This document shows, in pieces, positions 1 to 8,343 of a stretch of DNA of 64,000 bases. Position numbers and translations under genes: made by a program. The notes beneath the pieces were generated by a model. That model saw only the letters and a program-made list of their open reading frames with translations. It searched no databases and was not told the origin of the DNA. Positions within the stretch are counted from its first letter, which is position 1, and each line of letters begins with the position of its first letter. Source of the stretch: Halobellus ruber (GTDB lineage Archaea; Halobacteriota; Halobacteria; Halobacteriales; Haloferacaceae); assembly GCF_014212355.1 (NCBI RefSeq), contig NZ_JACKXD010000001.1:62001-126000 (forward strand). Reading direction: 5' to 3'.

Positions 1-32
1 TAGCTCTTTGCGACGCGGCCGCAACGTGGGGT

Positions 33-347
33 ATGGAGGTCCGGAACCGCGACGGGGAGCCGGTCGATGCGGTGCCGTTTCTGGTCTCGACCGGAATTTT
101 CGGGATGTTGACGATTTCGGTCGGCCCGCTGTACGGGCTCGCCTACGGGGTTCCGGTCGCCCGGGGGCTCGCGGTCTCCGCGGGGGCGACCGCGGCCATC
201 GCCGCCGTGGCGTTCCACCGCCTCGTGTGGGTCGCGCCGCCCGCGTGGGTGACGATCCCCCCGGAGGTACGGTTCCAGCGGCTGGTCTATCTCGGGGTCG
301 CGTTCGGACTCGCCCTGCTCGCGTTGACGGCTCCGCTGGCGGTGTGA
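33..347 (+). CDS. Small membrane protein, unknown function
   Basis: The predicted 104-residue protein has about three hydrophobic stretches (around residues 14-40, 45-68 and 85-103) and ends almost directly after the last one. It is therefore likely an integral membrane protein of the cytoplasmic membrane. The ATG lies in a typical haloarchaeal 'ggggtATG' context. The next gene begins 28 bases downstream on the same strand, so the two may be co-transcribed. I recognise no family and no catalytic motif. The gene lies at the window edge, so its upstream neighbour is unseen. Confidence 0.7.
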   Translation: MEVRNRDGEPVDAVPFLVSTGIFGMLTISVGPLYGLAYGVPVARGLAVSAGATAAIAAVAFHRLVWVAPPAWVTIPPEVRFQRLVYLGVAFGLALLALTAPLAV

Positions 348-375
348 TTTTGTAGCCCCGCCACGGAGGAGGGGT

Positions 376-783
376 ATGCGCGAGGTCGAGGCCTCCGAGT
401 TCGTGCTGGCGCGTCCCCCGGCCGTCCACCGCGCCCTCTCGCCGGCGGCGATCGTCGCCGCCGAGGGGACCTTCGACGTCGCGGGGAGCCGCGAGGACGG
501 GGACGGCACCGCGATCGTCGCCTCCGCGCCCGGGGTGACGGTCCTCCTGCGTTTCGAGGAGCGCGAGACCGGGCTGGCGTACACCGCGGAGGGCGAGGTC
601 GGCCCGTTCGACCACCTCGAAACGGCAGTCGAGGTCGACCCCGAGCGGAACGGCTCGCGGATCACGATGCGGTCGACCGTCTCGCTCAACCTCCCGCTGC
701 CCTTTGCCGACCGGATCGCGGCGTGGAAGCGTCGCGGGGAGCTCCGCCGGGCGGTCGCGGAACTCGCCGACTCGGTCGCGTGA
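376..783 (+). CDS. SRPBCC-fold (START/polyketide-cyclase-like) protein
   Basis: This 135-residue soluble protein has the pattern of the SRPBCC ligand-binding fold: an N-terminal strand beginning with charged residues, a run of beta strands through residues 30-115 with 'VTVLLRFEE' and 'GSRITMRSTVSL' as strand-like segments, and a C-terminal amphipathic helix (about 108-133). Family members bind hydrophobic ligands, but no ligand can be named here. It follows the upstream membrane protein by 28 bases and may share its transcript. The fold assignment rests on pattern recognition only. Confidence 0.65.
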   Translation: MREVEASEFVLARPPAVHRALSPAAIVAAEGTFDVAGSREDGDGTAIVASAPGVTVLLRFEERETGLAYTAEGEVGPFDHLETAVEVDPERNGSRITMRSTVSLNLPLPFADRIAAWKRRGELRRAVAELADSVA

Positions 784-870
784 AACACCGTCCGAGCGCG
801 ACGCTCCGGTTGTGCGACCGCGACACATACGCACGATACGGTTACAACACGATCTTCCCTAAACGATCGT

Positions 871-1077
871 ATGAGTCTAATGGACACGGTCAAGGACGCC
901 TTGGCGGGCGGCCCGTCGGCCAAATCCACGCCGGACGACGGATCGAAGGGCGCGTACTGGTGTGACGACTGCGACAACCGGATCCGCGACGTCGACCTCG
1001 ACGGCGACCCGGTGTGTCCGGACTGCGGCGAGGAGATGCGGTTCGAGCGGGCGACCGGTCGCGACTGCGCCTGTTGA
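871..1077 (+). CDS. Small zinc-finger protein
   Basis: A 68-residue protein with a Ser/Asp/Lys-rich N-terminus followed by a compact zinc ribbon: 'WCDDC' near residue 31, 'CPDCG' near residue 50, and a final 'CAC'. Two CxxC knuckles in fewer than 70 residues are typical of the haloarchaeal zinc-finger microproteins, most of them of unknown function and often regulatory. It stands alone, with about 90 bases of upstream DNA, and faces the CobW gene across a structured repeat. No nucleic-acid target can be inferred. Confidence 0.75.
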   Translation: MSLMDTVKDALAGGPSAKSTPDDGSKGAYWCDDCDNRIRDVDLDGDPVCPDCGEEMRFERATGRDCAC

Positions 1078-1134
1078 ATCGGATGCGGGGAGCTGTTTGG
1101 TCGAGAGTGGTACTACTGTGAATATTCCGGGGCA

Positions 1135-1255
1135 GACCTCGGAAGCCCCCGCGCTCTCGATTCGGGGGCCTCGCTGCGGTCCTCGTCGTTCGCTTCGCTC
1201 ACTCTTGCGGTCCTTGCCGGCCGCCGTCATCGAGAGCGCGGCCCCTTCCAGTCCC
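1135..1255. repeat. Structured intergenic repeat, copy 1
   Basis: This 121-bp block lies between convergent genes. Read on the minus strand it starts 'GGGACTGGAAGGGGCCGCGC' and ends 'GAGAGCGCGGGGGCTTCCGA'. The ends pair as an 11-bp stem (CCGCGCTCTCG with CGAGAGCGCGG), a 3x3 G-rich internal loop and a GGAAG/CTTCC clamp. The inside contains 'GGCAAGGACCGCA' and 'ACGACGAGGACCGCAGCGAG'. Closely similar arms and interior recur at 24045-24216, and arms alone at 12459-12491. The function is unknown; it may be a mobile hairpin, a terminator or a structured RNA. Confidence 0.75.
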
Positions 1256-1396
1256 GATGGACGCTCCGCGTTCATCAACGTCCCGCTCGCTCCGCTCGCG
1301 GGACTCCCACCCAACGGTGGACTTCGATCAGCCACCGTGTATCTGAAACCCGTCTAAGCGTGCGGCGACCGGCTCTCGAATCGGCAATATCAGTAA

Positions 1397-2578
1397 CTAC
1401 GGCTCCCTGAGAACCGCTTCCGATCCCTGCTCGGCCGGGAACGGGCCCGAGAGGTCGCCGACGCGGTCCCACTCGTCGTCGGTGACGAGGGCGTCGTCGA
1501 GCGACGCACGGAGCGACGCCTCGTCGTAATCGGTGCCGATGAAAACCAACTCGGTCCGTCGGTCGCCGTGGGTGTCGTCCCACTCGAGGTCCGGGCGGTT
1601 CGACCGGTAGAGGTCCTGCTCGACCTCCGGGAGGCTCGCGATCCAGGGGCCCACGGCCTCGATGTGGACCGACGGGCCGGCCTGCCCGAGCACGACCCGG
1701 AGCTCCGAGCCCGCGACCCAGAGGGTGCCCTTCGAGCGGACCACTCCCGTCGGGAGCGCCCGGAGGATCTCGGCGACCCGCTCGGGGTGGAACGGCCGGC
1801 GTCGGCGGTAGGTGAAGGAGGTGACGCCGTAGACCTCGTCGGGGTGGTGGTGGTCGTCGTGGCCGTGGCCGGCGCCCGAAAGCGCCCGCTTCCACCCGGG
1901 GAGGTCCTTGATGTGATCGGGGTCGAACAGCCCCCGGTCGAACAGCCGGTCGTGCGGGACCGCCGAGAACTCCGTCCGGATGGTCTCGGCGTCGGGCTGC
2001 AGCGCCGCGATCAACTCCTCGGCCTCGTCGAGTTCGGCGTCCGTACAGAGGTCCGCCTTGTTCAGGAGCACGACGTTCGCGAGTTCGGCCTGCTCGACCA
2101 GCAGATCCGAGAGGGGTCGGTCGCCGTCCTCGCCGCGCCGTTCGGGCTCGCCGCCGGAGAAGGCGTCCAGGAACTGCCGGGTATCGAGGACGGTCACGAG
2201 CGAATCGACGCGGTACAGCGCCGCCGCCCGCGACTCGGTGGTGAACAGTCGCGCGACCGGCCCGGGTTCGGAGATGCCCGACGACTCCACGACTAAGGCG
2301 TCGAACTCGCGGTTCTGCGCGAGCCTGACCACCGCCGTCTCCAGGTCGTCCTGGAGTTCACAGCAGATGCAGCCGTTCGAGAGTTCGGTCACGCCGCCCG
2401 CGACGTCCAACTCGGAGTCGGAGGCGACGAGGTCGGCGTCGACGTTGACTGTGCCCATATCGTTGACGAGGACGGCGATGTCGCGGTCGTCGGCGTCGGC
2501 CAGGATGTGGTTGAGAAGCGTCGTCTTGCCGGCGCCTAAGCTGCCGGAGATGATCGTCACCGGAATCGTGTCGCTCAT
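1397..2578 (-). CDS. CobW/COG0523-family GTPase, putative zinc metallochaperone
   Basis: A 393-residue G3E-family GTPase that is likely cytoplasmic. The Walker A loop is at residues 12-19 (GSLGAGKT), and the family metal-binding CxCC motif is at 70-73 (NGCICC). Downstream are the GTPase 'ESSG' and 'NKAD' motifs, a His-rich linker (HGHDDHHH) and a CobW C-terminal domain. The linker and CxCC motif suggest zinc or another transition metal. Members deliver metal to client proteins at the expense of GTP. I chose the start at MSDTIPV because the 33 codons upstream look unlike protein and would separate Walker A from the N-terminus. The gene runs toward the repeat at 1135-1255. Confidence 0.88.
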   Translation of the reverse strand: MSDTIPVTIISGSLGAGKTTLLNHILADADDRDIAVLVNDMGTVNVDADLVASDSELDVAGGVTELSNGCICCELQDDLETAVVRLAQNREFDALVVESSGISEPGPVARLFTTESRAAALYRVDSLVTVLDTRQFLDAFSGGEPERRGEDGDRPLSDLLVEQAELANVVLLNKADLCTDAELDEAEELIAALQPDAETIRTEFSAVPHDRLFDRGLFDPDHIKDLPGWKRALSGAGHGHDDHHHPDEVYGVTSFTYRRRRPFHPERVAEILRALPTGVVRSKGTLWVAGSELRVVLGQAGPSVHIEAVGPWIASLPEVEQDLYRSNRPDLEWDDTHGDRRTELVFIGTDYDEASLRASLDDALVTDDEWDRVGDLSGPFPAEQGSEAVLREP

Positions 2579-2685
2579 ACCCCTACGATTGGGGTCCCGG
2601 AACTTGAACCCTCGATACCGGCCGTTTCGGCTCGCACCCATCCGCGACAGGTTTTTCCTCGTGTCCCTCGCAGGCACGCACCACG

Positions 2686-2982
2686 ATGGATCTCTCCGAC
2701 CGCATCGAGCGCTTCCGCCGGATCGTCCGGGAGTGGGCCAGGGGCCTCTACCACGGGCTGGTGACCCACCCGGCGTACGAGAAAATCGAGAAGGAAGCCG
2801 AGGACGTCGAGGACGCGTTCATCCTGGCGTGTTTCCCCGACGCCTTCGGCATCCCTTCGCCGGTCTCCTACTACACCGCCGAACTGCTCCCGTTCCTCGA
2901 AGACGAGTTCGAGGCGTGGGAGCGGCGCCTGTGGGACCGCGGGACGTACCTCGAACGCAAGGGCCAGCAGTACCACTTCTGA
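2686..2982 (+). CDS. Conserved small protein upstream of arsA
   Basis: This is a 98-residue acidic soluble protein, mostly helical, rich in Trp, Tyr and Phe (for example 'REWARGLYHGL', 'YYTAELLPF'). I do not recognise a characterised family. Its stop codon overlaps the start of the ArsA/GET3-type ATPase (TGATG at 2980-2984). The two are therefore almost certainly translationally coupled and may act together. It diverges from the CobW gene, whose start is 107 bases away, so the two share a promoter region. Confidence 0.8.
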   Translation: MDLSDRIERFRRIVREWARGLYHGLVTHPAYEKIEKEAEDVEDAFILACFPDAFGIPSPVSYYTAELLPFLEDEFEAWERRLWDRGTYLERKGQQYHF

Positions 2983-3959
2983 TGGAACCGTTCGTCTTCT
3001 TCGGCGGCAAAGGCGGGGTCGGCAAGACCACCGTTTCCTGCGCCTACGGCGTGAAGTCGGCCCGGTCGGGGCTCGATACGCTGGTCGTCTCGACGGACCC
3101 GGCCCACTCGGTGTCGGACGTGTTCGAGCAGTCCTTCGGCGACGATCCGCAGCCGGTCGACGGCGTCGACGGGCTCTCGGCGATGGAGATCGACCCCGAC
3201 ACGGAGGTTCAACGGCACCTGAACGGCATCCGACAGAGCCTCTCGGATCAGGTGTCGGCGGCGATGGTCAACGAGATCACCCAGCAACTGGAGATGGCCC
3301 ACCAGACCCCCGGGGCCTACGAGTCGGCGCTGTTCGACCGGTTCGTGGACGTGATGCGGGAGTCGGACCCCTACGACCGCGTCGTGTTCGACACCTCGCC
3401 GACGGGCAGCACGCTCCGGCTCCTCGGACTCCCGGAGTTCCTCGAAGGGTGGATCGACCGGCTGATGCACAAACGCGAGAAGAGCATCGACCTCTTCGAG
3501 AAGGCCGCGATCGGCAACAACGAACCCCGGCGGGTGATGGACGGCGATCCCGTGCTCAATCGGCTCCGGGAGCGCAAGGAGTTCTTCGAGTTCGCCGGCG
3601 GGGCGTTGCGGTCGGACGCGGCGTTCTTCTTCGTGCTCAACCCCGATCAGCTGTCGGTCAACGAGACCCGCCGGGCGATCGGGGAGATGGCCGACAACGA
3701 CCTCGCGGTCCGGGGGCTGGTCGCGAACAAGCTCACCCCCGAACCCGACGACGACGAGGACGGCCGCGGGGCGCGATACCTCCGCGATCGAGTGAACACC
3801 GAGACAGAGCGGCTCGCGGAGGTCCGGGAGACCCTCGACCCGCCGTTGGTCGCCGAGATCGAGAGCCGAACGGCGGAAGTCAAGGGGTCGCTGCTCGACG
3901 ATGTCGCCGACGAACTCGACGTCGAGACCGCGGCCGAGGCGCCGACGTTCGTCGGGTAA
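2982..3959 (+). CDS. arsA: ArsA/GET3-family ATPase
   Basis: A 325-residue soluble ATPase of the ArsA/GET3 class. The deviant Walker A (P-loop) motif 'GGKGGVGKTT' lies at residues 8-17, with the signature lysine K10. The 'STDPAHS' switch region and the 'DTSPTG' Switch II motif follow. Length and single-domain form fit archaeal GET3/ArsA homologues, which use ATP to drive tail-anchored protein targeting or arsenite export. No arsB or arsenite regulator is adjacent, so a GET3-like role is at least as likely. It is coupled to the upstream 98-residue gene by a TGATG overlap. Confidence 0.9.
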   Translation: MEPFVFFGGKGGVGKTTVSCAYGVKSARSGLDTLVVSTDPAHSVSDVFEQSFGDDPQPVDGVDGLSAMEIDPDTEVQRHLNGIRQSLSDQVSAAMVNEITQQLEMAHQTPGAYESALFDRFVDVMRESDPYDRVVFDTSPTGSTLRLLGLPEFLEGWIDRLMHKREKSIDLFEKAAIGNNEPRRVMDGDPVLNRLRERKEFFEFAGGALRSDAAFFFVLNPDQLSVNETRRAIGEMADNDLAVRGLVANKLTPEPDDDEDGRGARYLRDRVNTETERLAEVRETLDPPLVAEIESRTAEVKGSLLDDVADELDVETAAEAPTFVG

Positions 3960-4144
3960 CGTCCGGCGGGACGGCCCGGTCCCGGCCGTCGCTCGGTGTG
4001 CGTGGCCGCCGCACGAGCGAGCCGTCCGGTCGGCCCGCGGCTGTCTCTCGACCGCGCTTCCGGTTGCCCGTTTTGATTGCACAACCGAACCGGCCGCTAA
4101 CGCCCGTGTTGAAACGCTACGGGGCTAATTACTCGCACCAAACG

Positions 4145-4158
4145 CAACAAATAAGTTG
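4145..4158 (+). promoter_or_regulatory. Candidate promoter of cstA (TATA-like)
   Basis: The 233-base gap before cstA ends in AT-rich DNA containing 'caacaaataagttg', about 40 bases upstream of the cstA ATG. It is the best TATA-like match in the gap. Transcription would begin some 15-20 bases before the start codon. The rest of the gap (3960-4140) holds nothing I recognise. Confidence 0.45.
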
Positions 4159-4192
4159 GTGATGAATAATGTAAGTCTGTGGGATCGTACTA

Positions 4193-6082
4193 ATGGTACA
4201 AGTCATCTGGCTCGTAGCGGCGGTACTGGCAACGTTCACAATCGGTTATGTGGGGTACTCGAGGTACCTGGCGCAGTTCCTCGAACTCGACGAGGAGGCC
4301 GAAACGCCGGCCCACAAATACGAGGACGGACAGGAGTACGTCCCGTCGAAAAAGCCCGTCCTGCTCGGGCACCACTACTCCTCGATCGCGGGCGGCGCCC
4401 CGATCGTCGGCCCGATCACGGCCGGCGCGGTGTGGGGGTGGGTGCCGGCGCTGCTGTGGATCGCGGTCGGCAACCCGCTTATGGGAAGCGTCCACGACTT
4501 CGTGTCGCTTTCGGGGTCGCTCCGCCACGAGGGGAAGTCGATCGGGTACATCATCGGCGAGTACGTCGGGGAGGGCGGCAAGAACATGCTGCTGTGGTTC
4601 GCGTTCCTCACGATCATCCTCGTGGTGGCGGTGTTCGCCCTCGTGGTCGCGATCGTGTTCGACGCGTTCCCGCAGGTGTCGACCGCGAGCTTCGTTTACA
4701 TCGTCCTGGCGCTCGCGTTCGGGGTGTACCTCTACCAGTTCAACGGCCCGTTCATCCCGGGAACGATCGTGTTCGTCGCGGGCGTCTTCGCGGGCGTCTG
4801 GGTCGGGATCCAGAACCCGATCGCGATCTTCCCGGCGGTCGGCGACGCCAGCTACCCGGCGGGCACGGTCGTGCTCGCGAACGTGCTCGGCCTCGGCAGC
4901 GGATCGTGGGTGCCCGGCTCCTCGGCGGTCGCGATGAACCCCAACCGGGCGGCGTGGGTTCCGATCGTGATGATCTACGCCGGCATCGCAAGCGCCCTTC
5001 CGGTCTGGGTGCTGCTGCAGCCGCGTGACTACCTCTCGTCGTTCCTCCTGTACACGGGGGTCGGCGGGACGCTCCTTGCGGTCATCGTGGGCACCCTGCT
5101 CGGCACCGCGACCCAGCCGCTCGTCATCGACAGCTCCCTCGGCGCGTTCAACGGCTTCTGGGGCGTCGAGGCCGCGGGACTGGCGCCGCTGTTCCCGCTG
5201 CTTTTCATCACCATCGCCTGCGGGACGATCAGCGGGTTCCACTCGCTTGTCTCCTCGGGGACGACGGCAAAGCAGTTGGACAAGGAGACCGACGCCCGCC
5301 TCATCGGCTACGGCGGGATGCTCGGCGAGGGGCTTCTGGCCTCCGTCGCGCTGATCACGCTCGCGGTCGCCGGCTTCGCCGACCCCGCGGGCGGGATCGG
5401 CGCCGCCCTGCCGAACTTCGCGACCGGCGGCGGGATCATCCTCACCAGCCTCGGCCTGCCGCAGTCGTTCGGCGCGCCGTTCATGGCGCTGGTGCTCGTG
5501 AGCTTCCTGCTCACGTCGACTGACACGGCCGTCCGACTCGGCCGGTACATGATGGAGGAGATCGTCGGCATCGAGGCCGGCAAGACCGCAAGCGGGTTCG
5601 AGGAGGTCGGCAACGGCCTGCGTTCGACGCTCGGCAGTCTGGGTCGCGGCCGCTACACCAATCCGCTGGTGCAGGCCATCCCGGCGTACCTGATGGTCAT
5701 CTCCGGCGAGTGGCTCACGCTGTGGGCGCTGTTCGGCGGCGCTAACCAGCTGCTTGCGGCGCTGGCGCTTTTGACCGCGACGGTCTGGATCGCCAACTGG
5801 GACGACAGCAAGCAGCTGTACTCCACCGGCGTCCCGATGGCGATCATGACCACCATCACGGTGATCGGACTGGCGTGGCTCGCGTTCTACACGAACCTGT
5901 ATCAGAACATCATCCAGGGCGGCGCCAGCGACGGCGCGGCGCTGGCGTCGTCGGTCGTCCAGATGATCCTGGCGATCGTCCTCATCAGCCTCGCGTTGGC
6001 GCTGGTGAAGAAGGGCTACGACAACATCAGCACCGTCCGGGACACCGGCGGTCCGGCCCCGGCGGAGCCCAGCGACGACTGA
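4193..6082 (+). CDS. cstA: CstA-family carrier (carbon starvation protein A)
   Basis: A 629-residue polytopic membrane protein. The CstA N-terminal signature is clear: 'GYVGYSRYLAQ' at the start, then 'HHYSSIAGGAPIVGP' near residues 63-77 and 'VGNPLMGSVHDF' near 92. About 16 hydrophobic segments follow, and the C-terminal tail is short and hydrophilic. CstA proteins import peptides or pyruvate during carbon limitation. The length is slightly below the bacterial enzyme (about 700). The gene is monocistronic by layout, with its own promoter-like sequence and a hairpin terminator directly after the stop. The substrate cannot be told from sequence. Confidence 0.9.
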   Translation: MVQVIWLVAAVLATFTIGYVGYSRYLAQFLELDEEAETPAHKYEDGQEYVPSKKPVLLGHHYSSIAGGAPIVGPITAGAVWGWVPALLWIAVGNPLMGSVHDFVSLSGSLRHEGKSIGYIIGEYVGEGGKNMLLWFAFLTIILVVAVFALVVAIVFDAFPQVSTASFVYIVLALAFGVYLYQFNGPFIPGTIVFVAGVFAGVWVGIQNPIAIFPAVGDASYPAGTVVLANVLGLGSGSWVPGSSAVAMNPNRAAWVPIVMIYAGIASALPVWVLLQPRDYLSSFLLYTGVGGTLLAVIVGTLLGTATQPLVIDSSLGAFNGFWGVEAAGLAPLFPLLFITIACGTISGFHSLVSSGTTAKQLDKETDARLIGYGGMLGEGLLASVALITLAVAGFADPAGGIGAALPNFATGGGIILTSLGLPQSFGAPFMALVLVSFLLTSTDTAVRLGRYMMEEIVGIEAGKTASGFEEVGNGLRSTLGSLGRGRYTNPLVQAIPAYLMVISGEWLTLWALFGGANQLLAALALLTATVWIANWDDSKQLYSTGVPMAIMTTITVIGLAWLAFYTNLYQNIIQGGASDGAALASSVVQMILAIVLISLALALVKKGYDNISTVRDTGGPAPAEPSDD

Positions 6083-6083
6083 G

Positions 6084-6109
6084 CACCCGAGCGGCTTTTC
6101 GGGTGTTTT
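6084..6109 (+). terminator. Hairpin plus T-run terminator of cstA
   Basis: Two bases after the cstA stop, 'CACCCGA' and 'TCGGGTG' form a perfect 7-bp stem with an 8-base loop, followed by TTTT. This resembles an intrinsic terminator. In archaea the T-run is the essential part, so function is likely. It also separates cstA from the convergent lipoprotein gene. Confidence 0.65.
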
Positions 6110-6129
6110 CGCGCCCGCCAGCGGCGGCG

Positions 6130-6717
6130 CTACGTTTCGCGCGTGACCGCGTCGAAGGGGCCGTTACTGCCGGTCGCTACCGCAGTCACCGAATCCTCGC
6201 CGGCGCGGACCCGCGCCCACGCCGTCGACACGTCGCCGTCTGCGGTCGTCGCTGCCGCGGTCGAAAGCGTCGCGTCGGTTCCGAGCAGCGTCACCGATCC
6301 CGATTCGGTGGGAGAGCCGACGCTCTCGACGCTCAGACCGGTTGCCACCTCCACCACGCGGGCGTTTCCGAGCGCCCCAACGGGATCGCGGATCACCTCG
6401 GGGTTCTCGAAGATTTCCACCGCCGGCGCGGTCACCAGCCCGAACCGACGCCCCTCGTCGGCCTCGTAGACGCGCCGAAACACGGTCGCGACGACGGCCT
6501 GGGTGCTACTGAGCTCGACGTCGCCCGTAAGATCGACCCTGACCGTCGTCTCGATCGTCGTCTCCTCGGCGGCGACCTCGCTGTACCCCGCCCCCTCCGG
6601 GAGCGTCGCCGGGGTCGACGCGCTCGCCTCGATCGGTTCGTCCTCCTCGGGGAGGAGGCTGCAGCCTGCCAGGGCGACGGTGCTTGTGGCGAGAATCCCG
6701 CGGCGTGTCAGTCCCAC
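6130..6717 (-). CDS. Tat-exported lipoprotein, unknown function
   Basis: Starting at the GTG at 6717, the 195-residue protein begins with a twin-arginine lipoprotein signal: 'LTRRGILA', a hydrophobic core and the lipobox 'LAGC'. This predicts Tat export and lipid anchoring outside the membrane. The mature part is Thr/Ser/Glu-rich with beta-type segments and resembles the small haloarchaeal 'DUF6517-like' lipoproteins. That family name is my recollection, not a search. A longer reading from 6801 would put 28 extra residues before the signal, which would spoil it. The start lies 18 bases after the end of the upstream minus-strand gene, suggesting an operon. Confidence 0.75.
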   Translation of the reverse strand: MGLTRRGILATSTVALAGCSLLPEEDEPIEASASTPATLPEGAGYSEVAAEETTIETTVRVDLTGDVELSSTQAVVATVFRRVYEADEGRRFGLVTAPAVEIFENPEVIRDPVGALGNARVVEVATGLSVESVGSPTESGSVTLLGTDATLSTAAATTADGDVSTAWARVRAGEDSVTAVATGSNGPFDAVTRET

Positions 6718-6734
6718 GGCCGCCCGCTCGCCCG

Positions 6735-7418
6735 TCAGCGCCAAAAGCGTTTGGCGAACCGCGAGAGAAAGCCCTCGTCGGGTTCGGTGACGTCCTCCCA
6801 CAGCCGGAACGCCTCCATCACGTCCGCGGCCTCGCCGGCGACCATCTCCCGCGCGTCGGGGACGACGACCCCGAGGTTGACCTCGTAGTGGCCGTAGTAG
6901 CCGTACTTCAGGAGCGTCCGTTCGCGCTGCCCGTCGACGAACTCGCGGACGTCCTCGGGGAGTTCGTCGGCGACGAGGACGAACGTGAAGTCCGTCCGGT
7001 AGTGTTCCTCGTTGCCGGTGACCCGCTCGTCGGCGAGGTCGTGGCCCAGTTCCACCAGGCGTTCGAGTTCGCGGACGGTGGGGCGCTCGACCCGCCGGGC
7101 GAAGAGGTACTCCTCCGATTCGTGGTCGGCGTAGGAGAGCGCAGGGTGGAAGAACTGCTTCTGGTTCAACACGCGCATCTCGCCGTAGAGGTCCCAGGTC
7201 GTCCCCCGGAGCCGGTGGGCCCGCTCTAAGTTGTAGTTGTACATCAGCCGGTCGCTCACCCGGTCGAGGTACGGGTCGTCGGTCCAGTCGGGGACGGTCT
7301 CGACGATCTCGTCGGGGAGCTCCGACTTCGGGACCGCGTCGACGCCGGCGGGATCCTCCCAGTCGGCGTCGTCGTACCCCGGGGTCTCCCCCGGGTTCGA
7401 CTCGGTCCGCTCGCTCAT
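6735..7418 (-). CDS. Conserved haloarchaeal protein, unknown function
   Basis: A 227-residue acidic soluble protein with no membrane segment. It has a disordered acidic N-terminus (residues 1-35) followed by an ordered alpha/beta body containing 'LMYNYNLERAHRLRGTTW' and 'YGYYGHYEVNLGVVVPDA'. I recognise no catalytic motif. It precedes the Tat lipoprotein gene by 17 bases on the same strand, so the two are probably co-transcribed. The C-terminus 'FLSRFAKRFWR' is basic, unlike the rest. Confidence 0.75.
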   Translation of the reverse strand: MSERTESNPGETPGYDDADWEDPAGVDAVPKSELPDEIVETVPDWTDDPYLDRVSDRLMYNYNLERAHRLRGTTWDLYGEMRVLNQKQFFHPALSYADHESEEYLFARRVERPTVRELERLVELGHDLADERVTGNEEHYRTDFTFVLVADELPEDVREFVDGQRERTLLKYGYYGHYEVNLGVVVPDAREMVAGEAADVMEAFRLWEDVTEPDEGFLSRFAKRFWR

Positions 7419-7550
7419 CGCGGCTCGGTGGCGTCGACCGGTGTCACCGTCGATCCCGTGCCTCGGCGTCGCATACGCGGAGGAAACACCAGCGGCCGCA
7501 TAAGCGCGTCGGTGACGGGTCCCGCGGCCGCAGCGTGCGCACGCCCCCGA

Positions 7551-7560
7551 TAGATTTTAG
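7551..7560 (+). promoter_or_regulatory. TATA-like element for the 70-residue gene
   Basis: The sequence 'tagattttag' lies 29-38 bases upstream of the ATG at 7589. This is the spacing expected for a nearly leaderless haloarchaeal mRNA. The gap 7419-7550 holds no other recognisable feature. Confidence 0.5.
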
Positions 7561-7588
7561 CCGCGGGCCGTAATTAGAACGAACAATA

Positions 7589-7801
7589 ATGGCGAAAGAT
7601 ACCGAGGCCTGCGGCCGGTGTTCGATGACGGTCGTGGTCGACGCCGTCGACGACGAGAACGCGACGCGGGAGGATCCGTTCGGGGACGACCGGATCGAGG
7701 TCGAGGAGCGCCAACTCGAACGCGCCTCGCCGGAGGCGTGGTTCGGACGGGTCTCCGCCCGCGTGAACCGGATCGTCAGCCGCTTCGCCTGGGGCCGGTA
7801 G
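7589..7801 (+). CDS. Small acidic protein with N-terminal CxxC
   Basis: A 70-residue protein beginning 'MAKDTEACGRCSM', with a single CxxC knuckle, a very acidic middle (residues 17-45) and an amphipathic basic C-terminal helix ending 'SRFAWGR'. The CxxC could bind a metal together with a partner or form a redox-active pair. A TATA-like box sits at a proper distance, supporting expression. I do not recognise the family. Confidence 0.7.
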   Translation: MAKDTEACGRCSMTVVVDAVDDENATREDPFGDDRIEVEERQLERASPEAWFGRVSARVNRIVSRFAWGR

Positions 7802-7872
7802 GCCCGTCCTCCGGGCGAGAGAAGCGCACAGCCGCTGCTGCCCGCGCTGTGGGCGCCGGTCGCAGGGTCGCG

Positions 7873-8235
7873 TCACTCCCCGCCGGCCAGCCCGGCGACG
7901 GCGACGTACGCCGCGAACGTCGCGATCAGCGTCCCCGCCAGCTGGACGCCGCCCGTCGCCAGGAACCCGACGTCGTACAGCAGCGGCGCGAACATAAACC
8001 ACACCCCGAAGATCAGCGTGAGCGTCGCCGCGGGGAGGCTGACCCGGCCGCGGCCGGAGAGTAGCTGGAGGTTCCGGGCCGCGAACACGATCCCGAGGAC
8101 GCCGCTGGTCACGATGCTCCCGGTGAACGCGGTCGAGGCACCCGTCGCCGGCGGCGTCGCCGCCGCGAGGACGCAGCCGAGGAGCGCGATCACCGCCGCT
8201 GCGGACAGGAACCGTGAGGGTTCCGACTCGGTCAT
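7873..8235 (-). CDS. Four-helix membrane protein (SPW-repeat-like)
   Basis: A 120-residue protein with about four hydrophobic segments (roughly 8-26, 37-53, 65-84 and 91-114). The 'LIFGVWFMFAPLLYD' segment resembles the SPW repeat of small archaeal and bacterial membrane proteins of unknown role. A copy of the 80-bp ATACTG element ends 28 bases upstream of the start, so it lies in or near the promoter of this gene. No function can be assigned. Confidence 0.7.
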   Translation of the reverse strand: MTESEPSRFLSAAAVIALLGCVLAAATPPATGASTAFTGSIVTSGVLGIVFAARNLQLLSGRGRVSLPAATLTLIFGVWFMFAPLLYDVGFLATGGVQLAGTLIATFAAYVAVAGLAGGE

Positions 8236-8263
8236 ACGTGTCCGCGTTGGACCGGTCGGACTT

Positions 8264-8343
8264 ATACTGTCGGCTATAGTCCCGTGACGGATTTCGACAC
8301 CTCGGGGTGTCGAAAATCTTCACGTACTTATAGCCAACAGTAT
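8264..8343. repeat. 80-bp ATACTG/CAGTAT inverted-repeat element, copy 1
   Basis: An 80-bp palindromic element. Its ends 'ATACTGTCGGCTATA' and 'TATAGCCAACAGTAT' are inverted with one mismatch, and the core forms a second hairpin (TTTCGACACC/GGTGTCGAAA). It closely matches 27362-27441 in length, ends and core. There is no coding potential, so it is best described as a MITE-like non-autonomous element. It lies downstream of the VOC gene and upstream of the SPW-like gene. Confidence 0.85.

Noticed and set aside
1980-3959. Very long open frame of about 659 codons running into arsA
   Set aside because: Only the part from 2982 is protein-like and carries ArsA motifs. The 5' part is the antisense of the CobW gene, Ser/Thr/Arg-rich.
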